The translations under genes were made by a program, and so were the position numbers. From contig NZ_JBPWQE010000001.1 of the NCBI RefSeq assembly GCF_051811025.1, positions 372,001 to 436,000 on the forward strand: a stretch of DNA of 64,000 nt. Reading direction: 5' to 3'. Position 1 is the first letter of the stretch; the number at the start of each line of letters is the position of its first letter. The DNA comes from Tardiphaga sp051811025. Its GTDB lineage: Bacteria > Pseudomonadota > Alphaproteobacteria > Rhizobiales > Xanthobacteraceae. Positions 1-17,681 of the stretch are shown here, in pieces. The notes beneath the pieces are model-generated. The model was not told the DNA's origin. It saw only the letters and a list, made by a program, of their open reading frames with translations, and made no database searches.

Positions 1-1
1 C

Positions 2-340
2 CACGGCGCTAGTCGTTTCGCGCTCAATTCGTCGGTGGGTGCCAATGCGCGCTCAAAACTGCTTTATCCGCGTACCAAAGGCGAAGTGGAGGAAGCGCTG
101 AAGGCGATGGGCTTTCAGTCTTTGACGATTGTGCGGCCGGGCCTGATCGGCGGCGATCGCGACGAATTCCGGCTGGGCGAACGCATCGCGGCAGTTGTGC
201 TCGGTATCCTCGGTCCGGTCCTGCCGCGCAGCTACCGGATCAGCCCCGCTGACAAGATCGCCGATGCATTGATCGAGGCGGCCGTGACAGGCGCGCCTGG
301 TGTTCATCTGATCGGGTCTGTAGAGCTCGCTGCGGATTGA
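2..340 (+). CDS. NAD(P)H-binding oxidoreductase, C-terminal fragment
   Basis: The window opens inside this gene; the frame is open from base 2 and ends at a TGA at 338-340. The visible 112 residues look like the second half of an atypical short-chain dehydrogenase of the HTATIP2/YbjT type: an NSS start of a strand, a Y-P-R-T-K-G-E segment corresponding to the YxxxK active-site helix, then a VRPGLIGG strand-loop. The C-terminal part resembles the family end that closes the nucleotide pocket. The substrate cannot be told from this part. It is convergent with the M23 peptidase gene that follows. The family call rests on these motifs only. Confidence 0.6.
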   Translation, partial: HGASRFALNSSVGANARSKLLYPRTKGEVEEALKAMGFQSLTIVRPGLIGGDRDEFRLGERIAAVVLGILGPVLPRSYRISPADKIADALIEAAVTGAPGVHLIGSVELAAD

Positions 341-418
341 TCGCCGGACCTCAGCGTCCCTTTCGGCACGCCCGCGCGGCGTCGGTCTGACGCGCAGAAC
401 AAGGCGAAAAATACGGAT

Positions 419-2533
419 TTAGCGGCTGGTCGTCGGCCGTGCTGGTGGCACCGCGCTGGTCACGCCGGCATCGGACACGCGGGCGCCGGGGCCACGCATG
501 GTCATCTGGGTATCGATCCGGTCACGCTCCTTCTCGAAGCCTGCCATGATTGGCCCTTCGAGCGAGCGGCCGCGCGGCAGTTTCACGCGCATAGGATCGA
601 CAAAGCGGCCGTTGACCAGAATTTCGTAGTGAACGTGGGCGCCGGTGGACATGCCGGTCGAACCGACGAAGCCAATGACCTGGCCCTGCCGCACGCGCTT
701 GCCGGACTCCATGCCCTTGGCAAAGGCCGACATATGGCCGTAGGCGGTCTCGTAGCCGTTATTGTGCTTGATGCGGATATATTTGCCGTAGCCGCCTTCC
801 CAGGCTGCTTTTTCGATCACGCCGTTTCCGGATGCGAAAATCGGGGTGCCGTAGGGCGTCGACCAGTCCACGCCGGTATGCATCTTGGTGTAGCCGAGGA
901 TCGGGTGGCGGCGTCCGCCGAAGCCCGAACGCATGATGGCGTTGTTGACGGGTTTGCGGACCAGAAACTTCTTCGCGCTTTTGCCGGTCTCGTCATAGTA
1001 GTCGACGACGGAGTCGTCGGTGGTCAGGAAGCGATAGTATTTCTTGGTTTCGCCGCCCACCGTAAGCGAAGCGAACAACACTTCGGTCTTTTCGGTGATG
1101 GTGGCGCCTTCGTCTTCGCCGGCAAAGAACACGTCGAACGAGTCGCCGGGCTGTACTTTGCGTTGGAAATCCACGTCGTAGGAGTAGATCCGGATCATGT
1201 CCTCGATGACGGTGGCCGGGACCTTGTTGCGCAGCGCCGTCTCGTAAATGCTCTGATAGAGCCGCACGCCGGTGCCGTCATCCTCCTCGTCATCATCCGA
1301 TGCGCTTGGCGCTTCGGCGACGGTGTTCATGCTGGAGACATCGACGGCGACGTATTTGCCGAGATCCGAGAGGGCGGCGACCGCCTCGATGGTGGAATCG
1401 TTGGCGACGATGACGCGGTAGGGCTGCAAACGCTGGCCCGGTCCGGCCGGTGACATCAGAATTCGAACTTTCTGGCCTTCCTTCAGTCCGCCGTCGCGGC
1501 CGCGGGCACCCAGCGTAGTGGCAATGGCCTTGGCTTCCTCGGGCATTGCGCCCTGGTCGCGCAGGATCGTCAGGATGGTGTCGCCCTTCTTGACGATATG
1601 GATGCGCTCGCCATTCGGGTTGCCGCCGGTCGCCTGATCCTTGGTCTTGGCCAGCAGCGTGACGTTTTCCGGCACGATGCGGGTTTCGAAGCCGGCATAA
1701 GGATCGGCCGTGGTGCCTTCGGCGGCATAGGCCATCTTCATGTCAGGCTGTCCGCCGATATCGCCGGTGGCGCTGGCGACCGTCGTGTAGCGAACGCCGG
1801 TATTGCCGCGCCAGTTGGAGGCGTCGCGCACGCGCATCAAGACTTCATCGATAGCAACGCTGGCGCCGATCTTGGCTTTCGGCAGTACCTGACCGAGATC
1901 GCGGGTGACGAAGGAGACTTCGGCATCGGGCTCGACGGCATTCGGATTGGCCGCGGCGTCGTCGCTGTTCGGAACGGGGCTGCCGACATCGGTCAGCAGG
2001 CGCTGCGCATTAAAGGGCGGGATCTTGGCGCTGAGATCGCTGGTCGCCATCGCCAGATTGCCGGAAATCCGGATGAAGGGTCGTACACGCATGACGTCGC
2101 GATTGCCGACGCGGGTGACGGTGGAGACTTTGAGTACCTGGCGCGCGGCGGAAGATTCGCTCGGCGGCGGCAGGCGGTCGCTCTTATGCAGGCTGGCTTG
2201 TTTGTCGGTGGCACTAAAGGCGCCGCGCAGCGCGCCTTCGACGCGCTCGGGCACTTTGGCGAAAGTCATCTCGCCGTCGAGCGACGCAAAAACGGCGCCG
2301 CCGATCAGAGCTGCGCCGCAGAGACCTGTGAGAATAGTACCGCTGAACCACTGTACCGATACGCGGCGACGATCGATCACCGCGGCTTCGGAGCCGTCAA
2401 CGGATAGCGGCGGCTCGTGGCCGAGATCAATTATCCCGGTCTCACGATTATAGGCGCCACTGCGTGACAGTCCGTGATTCAAGCCGACATCCCCCGAATT
2501 CCCAGCATCATGCGAAGAGTCTTCCCCAAGCAC
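419..2533 (-). CDS. M23 family metallopeptidase (murein hydrolase-like)
   Basis: A 704-residue envelope protein. Residues about 60-85 form one membrane anchor after a short acidic cytoplasmic tail. A long periplasmic region follows, with a LysM-like stretch near residue 310 (V-K-K-G-D-T-I...L-K-E-G-Q-K-V). The peptidase domain is at about 545-650 and keeps the zinc ligands: H552 and D556 in HTGVD, and an HxH pair near 633-635 in GAHVHYE. Such proteins usually cleave peptide cross-links of peptidoglycan, or activate amidases when ligands are lost; here the ligands are present, so an active endopeptidase is likely. The tail past residue 660 is Pro/Arg rich and probably disordered. It is a single gene, divergent from the rRNA leader. 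Confidence 0.88.
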   Translation of the reverse strand: MLGEDSSHDAGNSGDVGLNHGLSRSGAYNRETGIIDLGHEPPLSVDGSEAAVIDRRRVSVQWFSGTILTGLCGAALIGGAVFASLDGEMTFAKVPERVEGALRGAFSATDKQASLHKSDRLPPPSESSAARQVLKVSTVTRVGNRDVMRVRPFIRISGNLAMATSDLSAKIPPFNAQRLLTDVGSPVPNSDDAAANPNAVEPDAEVSFVTRDLGQVLPKAKIGASVAIDEVLMRVRDASNWRGNTGVRYTTVASATGDIGGQPDMKMAYAAEGTTADPYAGFETRIVPENVTLLAKTKDQATGGNPNGERIHIVKKGDTILTILRDQGAMPEEAKAIATTLGARGRDGGLKEGQKVRILMSPAGPGQRLQPYRVIVANDSTIEAVAALSDLGKYVAVDVSSMNTVAEAPSASDDDEEDDGTGVRLYQSIYETALRNKVPATVIEDMIRIYSYDVDFQRKVQPGDSFDVFFAGEDEGATITEKTEVLFASLTVGGETKKYYRFLTTDDSVVDYYDETGKSAKKFLVRKPVNNAIMRSGFGGRRHPILGYTKMHTGVDWSTPYGTPIFASGNGVIEKAAWEGGYGKYIRIKHNNGYETAYGHMSAFAKGMESGKRVRQGQVIGFVGSTGMSTGAHVHYEILVNGRFVDPMRVKLPRGRSLEGPIMAGFEKERDRIDTQMTMRGPGARVSDAGVTSAVPPARPTTSR

Positions 2534-2853
2534 ATCGCATCGCCGGTCGAACAGTGCGCGCCAAAATGCTGGCCGAATGGACGAACGTCAATGCTGCAAA
2601 CTCTTTCGCGGTGTTATCGTTGGCCCAAAAGAACGCTGCGATGGCGCAGTTCGTTCTTTCGAGAGACCGTTGAGCCCAGATCCTGGTCCGACCGCCCCCA
2701 AAAAGTTTCAGGGGCGATGCAGAATCTTTGCACAAGGCATGCTCAGAACGTCGGAGGAATGTGGCTCTTGTACGGCGTTACCCCTGTAAAACCTACGCTT
2801 TTTGGGCCCCGAGGCCTCCTCCACAGCACGTGACGATTTTCTGACGAATGGCG

Positions 2854-2883
2854 TTGACAGTTTCGGGTGAGGGGGCCTATAAC
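2854..2883 (+). promoter_or_regulatory. rrn operon 1 promoter
   Basis: TTGACA at 2854-2859 and TATAAC at 2878-2883 are separated by 18 bases, about 440 bases before the 16S gene. A block just upstream (TGACGATTTTCTGACGA) and the GC-rich stretch just downstream recur at the second operon, which supports a real, conserved sigma-70 rRNA promoter. Confidence 0.8.
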
Positions 2884-3323
2884 CCGGCCACTGAGCGCGG
2901 CGGCGCCGGGGCCTTCGGCCCGGGCGGTTGTTTGTGTCTCGGAAGCTCATCACCGTGAAGAGTGCTTCAGTAGCCGATAGGTGTCGGCTGCTGTTCTGTT
3001 GTCGAGTGATTGAGCGATAAGATTTTCTCCCTTATGGGGAGATTGACGCGTCTGCGTCGGGCTGTTTGACAAGTTAAAATGAAGAAAGAGAAACGTGGAC
3101 GGCGGAGTCCTTGCGGGTCTCGTTCGATGGGAGCTTCGGCTTCCTGAGGCGGGGCCGGACGAAAGACTTCGGCGGTACACGTTTTGATACAAAGGTTAAC
3201 ACCATCGTTGTTAGCGCTGTGAAGCGCGGACAGCAGGTCGCCAAAGCCGCAAGGTTTTGAACGACTTAGTATGGTGGGACCTCGTCAATACGTTGTGATC
3301 AGCCGGTTTAAAGTTTCAAGTCC
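2884..3323 (+). other. rrn operon 1 leader
   Basis: Transcribed leader of about 430 bases between the promoter and 16S. From 3024 onward it is the same as in operon 2. Before that the two leaders differ, apart from the roughly 30 bases after the promoter. No protein gene is credible here. Confidence 0.7.
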
Positions 3324-4817
<1,494 letters not shown>

Positions 4818-5010
4818 GGATCTTCAGAAGCTTGCTTCTATCGATCCTCTTTTGAAACATCAGTGGCCAAACATTGGATCAATGTTTGAGCTGCATAGGC
4901 GGGACACCGCCGTCTTCGTTTCTCTTTCTTCGCGGACGAACACACGCTGGGGCGTGCTTGATCGTGCATCTGGCGAAAGCTGGTGCCGCAAGCAGAGCCC
5001 TTTGTTGTTA

Positions 5011-5087
5011 GGGCTTGTAGCTCAGTTGGTTAGAGCGCGCGCTTGATAAGCGTGAGGTCGGAAGTTCAAGTCTTCCCAGGCCCACCA
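5011..5087 (+). tRNA. tRNA-Ile (GAT), copy 1
   Basis: A 77-base cloverleaf with encoded CCA in the 16S-23S spacer. The anticodon GAT is at 5045-5047, with the usual D arm (AGCTCAGTTGGTTAGAGC) and T arm (GTTCAAGTC). This is the standard first spacer tRNA of alphaproteobacterial rRNA operons. Confidence 0.97.
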
Positions 5088-5181
5088 TATTTGCGCGCTT
5101 TGAATTGAGCTGCTGCTGACGTCGACTTTGCATCTGCAAAACGTACTCTTCATTGAGCGTTGAGCATTCGTCTTCTGGAAC

Positions 5182-5257
5182 GGGGGCATAGCTCAGCTGG
5201 GAGAGCGCGTGCTTTGCAAGCATGAGGTCGTCGGTTCGATCCCGTCTGCCTCCACCA
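5182..5257 (+). tRNA. tRNA-Ala (TGC), copy 1
   Basis: A 76-base cloverleaf with encoded CCA. The anticodon TGC is at 5215-5217. It is the second spacer tRNA, before the 23S gene, co-transcribed and processed from the rRNA precursor. Confidence 0.97.
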
Positions 5258-5698
5258 GAAACTTTGGTGTTGGCGATGGTATCAAAACAACTTCACAAAC
5301 ATTCAGTGTGTTCACAGTGAGCGCTATACGAGCTGCTCCTGATTTAGTCCGCGTAATAACTTCGCTTGTTGGTCTTACGAGATCGACTGCGGGATTTATG
5401 ACATCGTAAAGAGGAGATCGTTCCGAGGTTCGGATCTGCAAGCAATTGCGGGTGCCGATATCATAATCTCCAGGAATTGAGTGCGAACGCTTTGCTTGCA
5501 AGGCTTCCGCGTCTGCAATTCCTTTTCAACGAAGCTTGACCGCCTCGTTGTCGGTTCGATCTTACGAAGCAAACTGGTCTTTCTTAATCATATCCAGCTG
5601 CATGAAGTGCGCACGGCTTGACCGCCGGCGTGCGGATTTGGCGTTTAGGCGCCAAGCAGCGTGCAGCAAACTCTGCCGAGTGTGTGGATATTGATAAT

Positions 5699-8525
<2,827 letters not shown>

Positions 8526-8529
<4 letters not shown>

Positions 8530-8570
8530 TTTTCAATGTCCAGACATCAGTCTGACGTTATGAAAATGAG
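8526..8570 (+). other. 23S-5S spacer hairpin, copy 1
   Basis: CTCATTTTCA (8526-8535) pairs with TGAAAATGAG (8561-8570), with an inner CAGAC/GTCTG stem. It lies directly after the 23S terminal helix and is probably an RNase III processing stem. Confidence 0.5.
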
Positions 8571-8666
8571 ACTGCGCTCTGTAAATCAGAATGCGCAACT
8601 CAGGTGATCGCGAACGCGATTACACAGAAAGACCAAAACAGTTTGCTTCGTATCTTTGTCCTTCGC

Positions 8667-8786
8667 CGGCCTGGTGGTTCTAGCGAGGAGCTTCAACCCG
8701 ATCCCATCCCGAACTCGGCCGTTAAACTCCTCAGCGCCAATGGTACTATGGCTTAAGCCCTGGGAGAGTAGGTCGCTGCCAGGCCT
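8667..8786 (+). rRNA. rrf: 5S ribosomal RNA, copy 1
   Basis: About 120 bases. The ends pair (GGCCTGG 8668-8674 with CCAGGCC 8779-8785), and the conserved CGATCCCATCCCGAACTCGG is inside. It follows 23S by about 140 bases. Confidence 0.93.
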
Positions 8787-8824
8787 GCAAAGGACAAAGA
8801 ATCCTCAATTACGATATCAATCAA

Positions 8825-8860
8825 CAAAACGCCGCTTCCCCTCGGGGAGGCGGCGTTTTG
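8825..8860 (+). terminator. rrn operon 1 terminator
   Basis: A 16-bp near-perfect hairpin (CAAAACGCCGC... / ...GCGGCGTTTTG, loop CTCG) with the T-run as part of the 3' arm. It lies 38 bases after 5S and is identical in the second operon. Confidence 0.88.
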
Positions 8861-9064
8861 CGTTGGCTGGATTTGCAGACCAATCAACGCAAACTCATCT
8901 CGGATCATCGTAACCGCGGCTCCAACGCCTATGCTCATCTCAAGGAGCCGAGAGCGCATGCGCGCGCAACCCGAGGGCGACAGAGGCTTCTGCAGACCGT
9001 TGCCGCTGAACCTTTCTTTTCCAATGCGAGACTTAGTCAGGACATCTACCGACAGGAACTCGGC

Positions 9065-9604
9065 ATGCATTTCATTTTTCGTCCCGTTGTCGCGCTGACC
9101 CTGGTTGGCGCGATTTTTTGTTCTGCGATACCTGCCAGTCAGATCGCCTTGGCGCAGACATCGAAACCAGAAGCGCCCGCCGCCAAGCAGCTCGCTCTCA
9201 GTGAAAAGCAGGTGGTGGCGTTGCTGGCAGCACAGAAAGATCTCGACGGCTTTGTTGCCACTCCCGGGACGAACGCAGCGGTCCTTGCCCAGATCGATGG
9301 TGTCGCGAAGAAGCATGGTTTTGCAAATTACGCCGAGTACACGATCCTGTTCGACAATATCGGTCTCGCAATGGCGGGCATCGATCCGAAGACGAAGATC
9401 TATGTGGGGCCGGTTGCCGTGATCAAGCAGAAGATCGCCACCGTTCAGGCGGACAAGAGCCTGTCAGCCGAAGACAGGAAGGAGGCGATCGACGATCTCA
9501 ATGCCAGGATGGCGTCGCCACCGCCGGCTGTGGAAAACAAGGTCAATATCGATCTCGCGATCAAGTATTACGACAAGCTCGCCGTTGCGCTGAAGGACGA
9601 CTGA
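9065..9604 (+). CDS. small exported protein of unknown function, rrn-linked paralogue 1
   Basis: 179 residues with a clear signal peptide (residues 1 to about 31, ending in ALAQ), so periplasmic or secreted. I do not recognise a named domain. It is a paralogue of the protein at 16587-17195: both share KQ(L/I)AL, AAQKDLD, a KK(H/N)GFANY segment, YVGP, and a C-terminal SPPPAVENK followed by a KYYDKLA helix. It lacks the Pro/Ala-rich linker of its partner. The start at 9065 is chosen because AGGAA lies seven bases upstream and the signal peptide begins there. It is downstream of an rRNA terminator and so needs its own promoter. Confidence 0.75.
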   Translation: MHFIFRPVVALTLVGAIFCSAIPASQIALAQTSKPEAPAAKQLALSEKQVVALLAAQKDLDGFVATPGTNAAVLAQIDGVAKKHGFANYAEYTILFDNIGLAMAGIDPKTKIYVGPVAVIKQKIATVQADKSLSAEDRKEAIDDLNARMASPPPAVENKVNIDLAIKYYDKLAVALKDD

Positions 9605-10114
9605 TCGTCGGCATGGCGTCCTGCGTTGTTGGTCACGCATGCGCCGTACGCCGGTAATAGGCGGAAGATCGGCAACCGAGCAGTAGGGCGGAGAAGGCCG
9701 GCCGCTGCGATCACTCAGGCACGATTCAGCTGCAACATCCCATCCTCCGTCAATCGGGCTCGCGGAGCCGAGTTCGCCCTGCGATTGAGAGAGAATGGAT
9801 TGTTTCCTTAGCGCAACTGCATCGCCGCTGCTGCGCGCAGTCCGCTGGTGCACATCATGCGCGCCGATCGCTTGTACCAGCGCCGCTGCATCTGCGTTCT
9901 CGCTACGGCGCTGCAGCATCGTTGCGCCGTCGGCCTGATAGTTTTCAACAGCAGACGAAAACATCAATGCCATCGATGCGCGGTAGCTCGCGGCATCATC
10001 GCACGAGCCGACGCGTATCGCAGGATCCGGATGTCCCTGCAATTCAATGTGGAATCCTGCTGTCATCATCGCAGCGCACTATGATTCGGCGTCAACTTCA
10101 CGCACACGAAAAAC
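9605..10114. other. intergenic region with a diverged repeat
   Basis: About 500 bases between the first paralogue and the second rRNA promoter. The only structure I can support is the 78-base block at 9711-9788, which matches the region in front of the second paralogue. A long minus-strand frame crosses it but overlaps the real gene antisense and shows no family. Confidence 0.5.
9711..9788 (+). repeat. diverged copy of the upstream region of paralogue 2
   Basis: An ungapped match to 16472-16549, about 64 of 78 bases by hand count. At 16472 the block lies some 40-115 bases before a gene start; here it lies after paralogue 1 with no gene behind it. It looks like a scar of the tandem duplication. 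Confidence 0.7.
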
Positions 10115-10141
10115 GCGTGACGATTTTCTGACGATTGGGCG

Positions 10142-10171
10142 TTGACAGCTTCGAGAGTGCGAGACTATAAA
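10142..10171 (+). promoter_or_regulatory. rrn operon 2 promoter
   Basis: TTGACA at 10142-10147 and TATAAA at 10166-10171 with an 18-base spacer, the same geometry as operon 1. The upstream TGACGATTTTCTGACGA block and the downstream GC-rich run are also shared. Confidence 0.8.
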
Positions 10172-10800
10172 CCGGCCACTGAGCGCGGCGGCGCCGGGGC
10201 CCACGGGTCCGGGACGGTTCGACGCTCAGAAGCACCTCAACGCGATGTGTGAAGCACCAGCCGACAGTTTCGGTGGGTGTTTTGTCGTCGGGTTGAGTTG
10301 TCAGGTTTCTGAAAAGAGGCCTGGCGGATCTCGATCAGTGCAACGTTCTGCTGCTTGTTTCGAACGAAATAATCGGCGCGCTGCGAAGAAAGAGGTTGCT
10401 TCCTTCCTCCGGAAGGTCTACTGGTTCGCTCCCTTCGGGGCGCTGGCATCCACTGGATGCCGCCTGATGGATCTCACTTTGGAAGATCTGAAGATAGAGA
10501 TTTCTCCCTTATGGGGAGATTGACGCGTCTGCGTCGGGCTGTTTGACAAGTTAAAATGAAGAAAGAGAAACGTGGACGGCGGAGTCCTTGCGGGTCTCGT
10601 TCGATGGGAGCTTCGGCTTCCTGAGGCGGGGCCGGACGAAAGACTTCGGCGGTACACGTTTTGATACAAAGGTTAACACCATCGTTGTTAGCGCTGTGAA
10701 GCGCGGACAGCAGGTCGCCAAAGCCGCAAGGTTTTGAACGACTTAGTATGGTGGGACCTCGTCAATACGTTGTGATCAGCCGGTTTAAAGTTTCAAGTCC
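10172..10800 (+). other. rrn operon 2 leader
   Basis: About 630 bases from the -10 box to 16S, some 190 longer than in operon 1. The part from about 10206 to 10500 is unlike operon 1; the part from 10501 is the same. Confidence 0.7.
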
Positions 10801-12294
<1,494 letters not shown>

Positions 12295-12487
12295 GGATCT
12301 TCAGAAGCTTGCTTCTATCGATCCTCTTTTGAAACATCAGTGGCCAAACATTGGATCAATGTTTGAGCTGCATAGGCGGGACACCGCCGTCTTCGTTTCT
12401 CTTTCTTCGCGGACGAACACACGCTGGGGCGTGCTTGATCGTGCATCTGGCGAAAGCTGGTGCCGCAAGCAGAGCCCTTTGTTGTTA

Positions 12488-12564
12488 GGGCTTGTAGCTC
12501 AGTTGGTTAGAGCGCGCGCTTGATAAGCGTGAGGTCGGAAGTTCAAGTCTTCCCAGGCCCACCA
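12488..12564 (+). tRNA. tRNA-Ile (GAT), copy 2
   Basis: Same as the copy at 5011-5087; anticodon GAT at 12522-12524; CCA encoded. Confidence 0.97.
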
Positions 12565-12658
12565 TATTTGCGCGCTTTGAATTGAGCTGCTGCTGACGTC
12601 GACTTTGCATCTGCAAAACGTACTCTTCATTGAGCGTTGAGCATTCGTCTTCTGGAAC

Positions 12659-12734
12659 GGGGGCATAGCTCAGCTGGGAGAGCGCGTGCTTTGCAAGCAT
12701 GAGGTCGTCGGTTCGATCCCGTCTGCCTCCACCA
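12659..12734 (+). tRNA. tRNA-Ala (TGC), copy 2
   Basis: Same as the copy at 5182-5257; anticodon TGC at 12692-12694; CCA encoded. Confidence 0.97.
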
Positions 12735-13175
12735 GAAACTTTGGTGTTGGCGATGGTATCAAAACAACTTCACAAACATTCAGTGTGTTCACAGTGAGCG
12801 CTATACGAGCTGCTCCTGATTTAGTCCGCGTAATAACTTCGCTTGTTGGTCTTACGAGATCGACTGCGGGATTTATGACATCGTAAAGAGGAGATCGTTC
12901 CGAGGTTCGGATCTGCAAGCAATTGCGGGTGCCGATATCATAATCTCCAGGAATTGAGTGCGAACGCTTTGCTTGCAAGGCTTCCGCGTCTGCAATTCCT
13001 TTTCAACGAAGCTTGACCGCCTCGTTGTCGGTTCGATCTTACGAAGCAAACTGGTCTTTCTTAATCATATCCAGCTGCATGAAGTGCGCACGGCTTGACC
13101 GCCGGCGTGCGGATTTGGCGTTTAGGCGCCAAGCAGCGTGCAGCAAACTCTGCCGAGTGTGTGGATATTGATAAT

Positions 13176-16006
<2,831 letters not shown>

Positions 16007-16143
16007 TTTTCAATGTCCAGACATCAGTCTGACGTTATGAAAATGAGACTGCGCTCTGTAAATCAGAATGCGCAACTCAGGTGATCGCGAACGCGATTAC
16101 ACAGAAAGACCAAAACAGTTTGCTTCGTATCTTTGTCCTTCGC

Positions 16144-16263
16144 CGGCCTGGTGGTTCTAGCGAGGAGCTTCAACCCGATCCCATCCCGAACTCGGCCGTT
16201 AAACTCCTCAGCGCCAATGGTACTATGGCTTAAGCCCTGGGAGAGTAGGTCGCTGCCAGGCCT
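16144..16263 (+). rRNA. rrf: 5S ribosomal RNA, copy 2
   Basis: Same as copy 1; the ends GGCCTGG and CCAGGCC pair. Confidence 0.93.
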
Positions 16264-16301
16264 GCAAAGGACAAAGAATCCTCAATTACGATATCAATCA
16301 A

Positions 16302-16337
16302 CAAAACGCCGCTTCCCCTCGGGGAGGCGGCGTTTTG
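16302..16337 (+). terminator. rrn operon 2 terminator
   Basis: Same 16-bp hairpin as in operon 1. The sequence diverges from operon 1 ten bases beyond it. Confidence 0.88.
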
Positions 16338-16471
16338 CGTTGGCTGGGTTCTACGCCGATCTCGGGGGAATTGAGCAGCAGGCGCGCTCAGCACGGCGGT
16401 CGCTGCTCCTCCAGACGCGGTTTCCATCCTCGTCCCTCATTCTGAGGAGCGGCAGAGATCGATCGCGAAAA

Positions 16472-16549
16472 TCATTCAGCCACGATTCAGCTGCAGCATT
16501 CCATCCTCTGCCAACCGGGCTCGTTGAACCGGGTTCGCTCCGCGATCGA
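16472..16549 (+). repeat. upstream element of paralogue 2
   Basis: The partner of 9711-9788. It may carry the promoter of the gene at 16587, but I see no clear -35/-10 pair. Confidence 0.6.
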
Positions 16550-16586
16550 CTTTCACTGGTCGCACCAATTTGCCGAGGAGATCTTC

Positions 16587-17195
16587 ATGCGTTCCATCCT
16601 TCGCCCCGCCATCACTGCCCTGACCATTGCAGGCCTGGCGACGATTCCCGTCACTGGCGCCGCATATGCGCAGGCGCAGAAGCAGCCCGCCGCAAAACAG
16701 ACGCCGCCCACCCCGGCACCCACCGCAGCTCCCGCGCAAAATGCGCCGGCGCCGAAGCAGATTGCGCTCACCGACAAGCAGATCGAACAGGTGCTGGCCG
16801 CGCAGAAGGATCTCGATGCGGTAACCGCCAAGCTGCCGCAGCAGGCGCCGGACAAGCCGGATCCCAAGGTGGTCGCGCAGCTCGATGACGTCGCCAAGAA
16901 AAACGGCTTTGCCAATTACGGCGACTACAACGACGTCGTCGAAAACATCATGCTGGTGCTGGGCGGCTTCGATCCGCAGACCAAGAAATATGTCGGCCCC
17001 GAAGCGGTCTTCAAGCAGCAGATCGCGGCCGTGCAGGCCGACAAGAAAATGCCGGCCAAGGACAAGAAGGCCGCGCTCGCCGATCTCAACGCCGCGCTCA
17101 AATCGCCGCCGCCAGCAGTCGAGAACAAGGGCAATATCGACCTCGTCGGCAAATATTACGACAAGCTGGCCGCAGCGATGCAGAACGACGAGTAA
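16587..17195 (+). CDS. small exported protein of unknown function, rrn-linked paralogue 2
   Basis: 202 residues. The signal peptide is residues 1 to about 28 (ending AYAQA). A Pro/Ala-rich linker follows at about 30-55, then the conserved domain shared with the protein at 9065-9604 (KQIAL, AAQKDLD, KKNGFANY, YVGP, SPPPAVENK, KYYDKLA). Function unknown; by composition it is a soluble, helical periplasmic protein rich in Lys, Ala and Gln. The start is set by GAGGAG eight bases upstream and the start of the signal peptide. Its position after a second rRNA operon repeats the arrangement of paralogue 1. Confidence 0.75.
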   Translation: MRSILRPAITALTIAGLATIPVTGAAYAQAQKQPAAKQTPPTPAPTAAPAQNAPAPKQIALTDKQIEQVLAAQKDLDAVTAKLPQQAPDKPDPKVVAQLDDVAKKNGFANYGDYNDVVENIMLVLGGFDPQTKKYVGPEAVFKQQIAAVQADKKMPAKDKKAALADLNAALKSPPPAVENKGNIDLVGKYYDKLAAAMQNDE

Positions 17196-17372
17196 GTCTG
17201 CCATTGCCATCGCACGGCTTGGACTTCTGAAGATCGGGGCCGCGGTGCGGTCCCGATTGCCGTTGGAGGCCAGGCCAACGCTACGAAATAACGCCTTGGC
17301 GTGCTCCGAATTGTTGTCTAAGCCCTCGCTATTCCGGCTTTCACGAGCCTTTCACTGACGCGGGAGACCGAC

Positions 17373-17576
17373 ATGTCGAATCCGAAAGAAGTTCCCGCCC
17401 TCCCGCTGAAGGGCTACAGCCTGTTGGACTTCCAGCCCGATCCGACCGTGGTCGGCATCTCCTTCGACACCGAGGCGGGCGTGTTCATGTTCGTGGCCAC
17501 CAAGGAAATCCTCGACGCGCTCGGCCAGGCCTTCATCCACAAGGCGGCCTCTATGCCGTCGCGCGAGCAGAGCTGA
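17373..17576 (+). CDS. small conserved-looking protein of unknown function
   Basis: 67 residues, preceded by GGGAG seven bases before the ATG. It is soluble, with no signal peptide or membrane helix. A beta-rich middle (VVGISFDTEAGVFMFVATKE) is followed by one helix (ILDALGQAFIHKAA). The codon use is like that of its neighbours and the frame is well formed, so I take it as real, but I recognise no family. Confidence 0.6.
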   Translation: MSNPKEVPALPLKGYSLLDFQPDPTVVGISFDTEAGVFMFVATKEILDALGQAFIHKAASMPSREQS

Positions 17577-17681
17577 GACAAAGCTGTTTGCCGCCCCGGA
17601 ATCGGGTGGCGAATGGCTGAAGATCGTCGCAAACTCCGGACCTCACCACATCGGATGCTGATGCGATCGATGGAGGCTCAT

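Noticed and set aside
629..1453. A 274-codon plus-strand frame inside the M23 peptidase gene
   Set aside because: Antisense shadow typical of high-GC coding DNA; composition is His/Gly/Ala noise.
9464..10069. A 201-codon minus-strand frame after paralogue 1
   Set aside because: Its 3' third is antisense to the real gene, it crosses the repeat block, and it has no family features or ribosome site.
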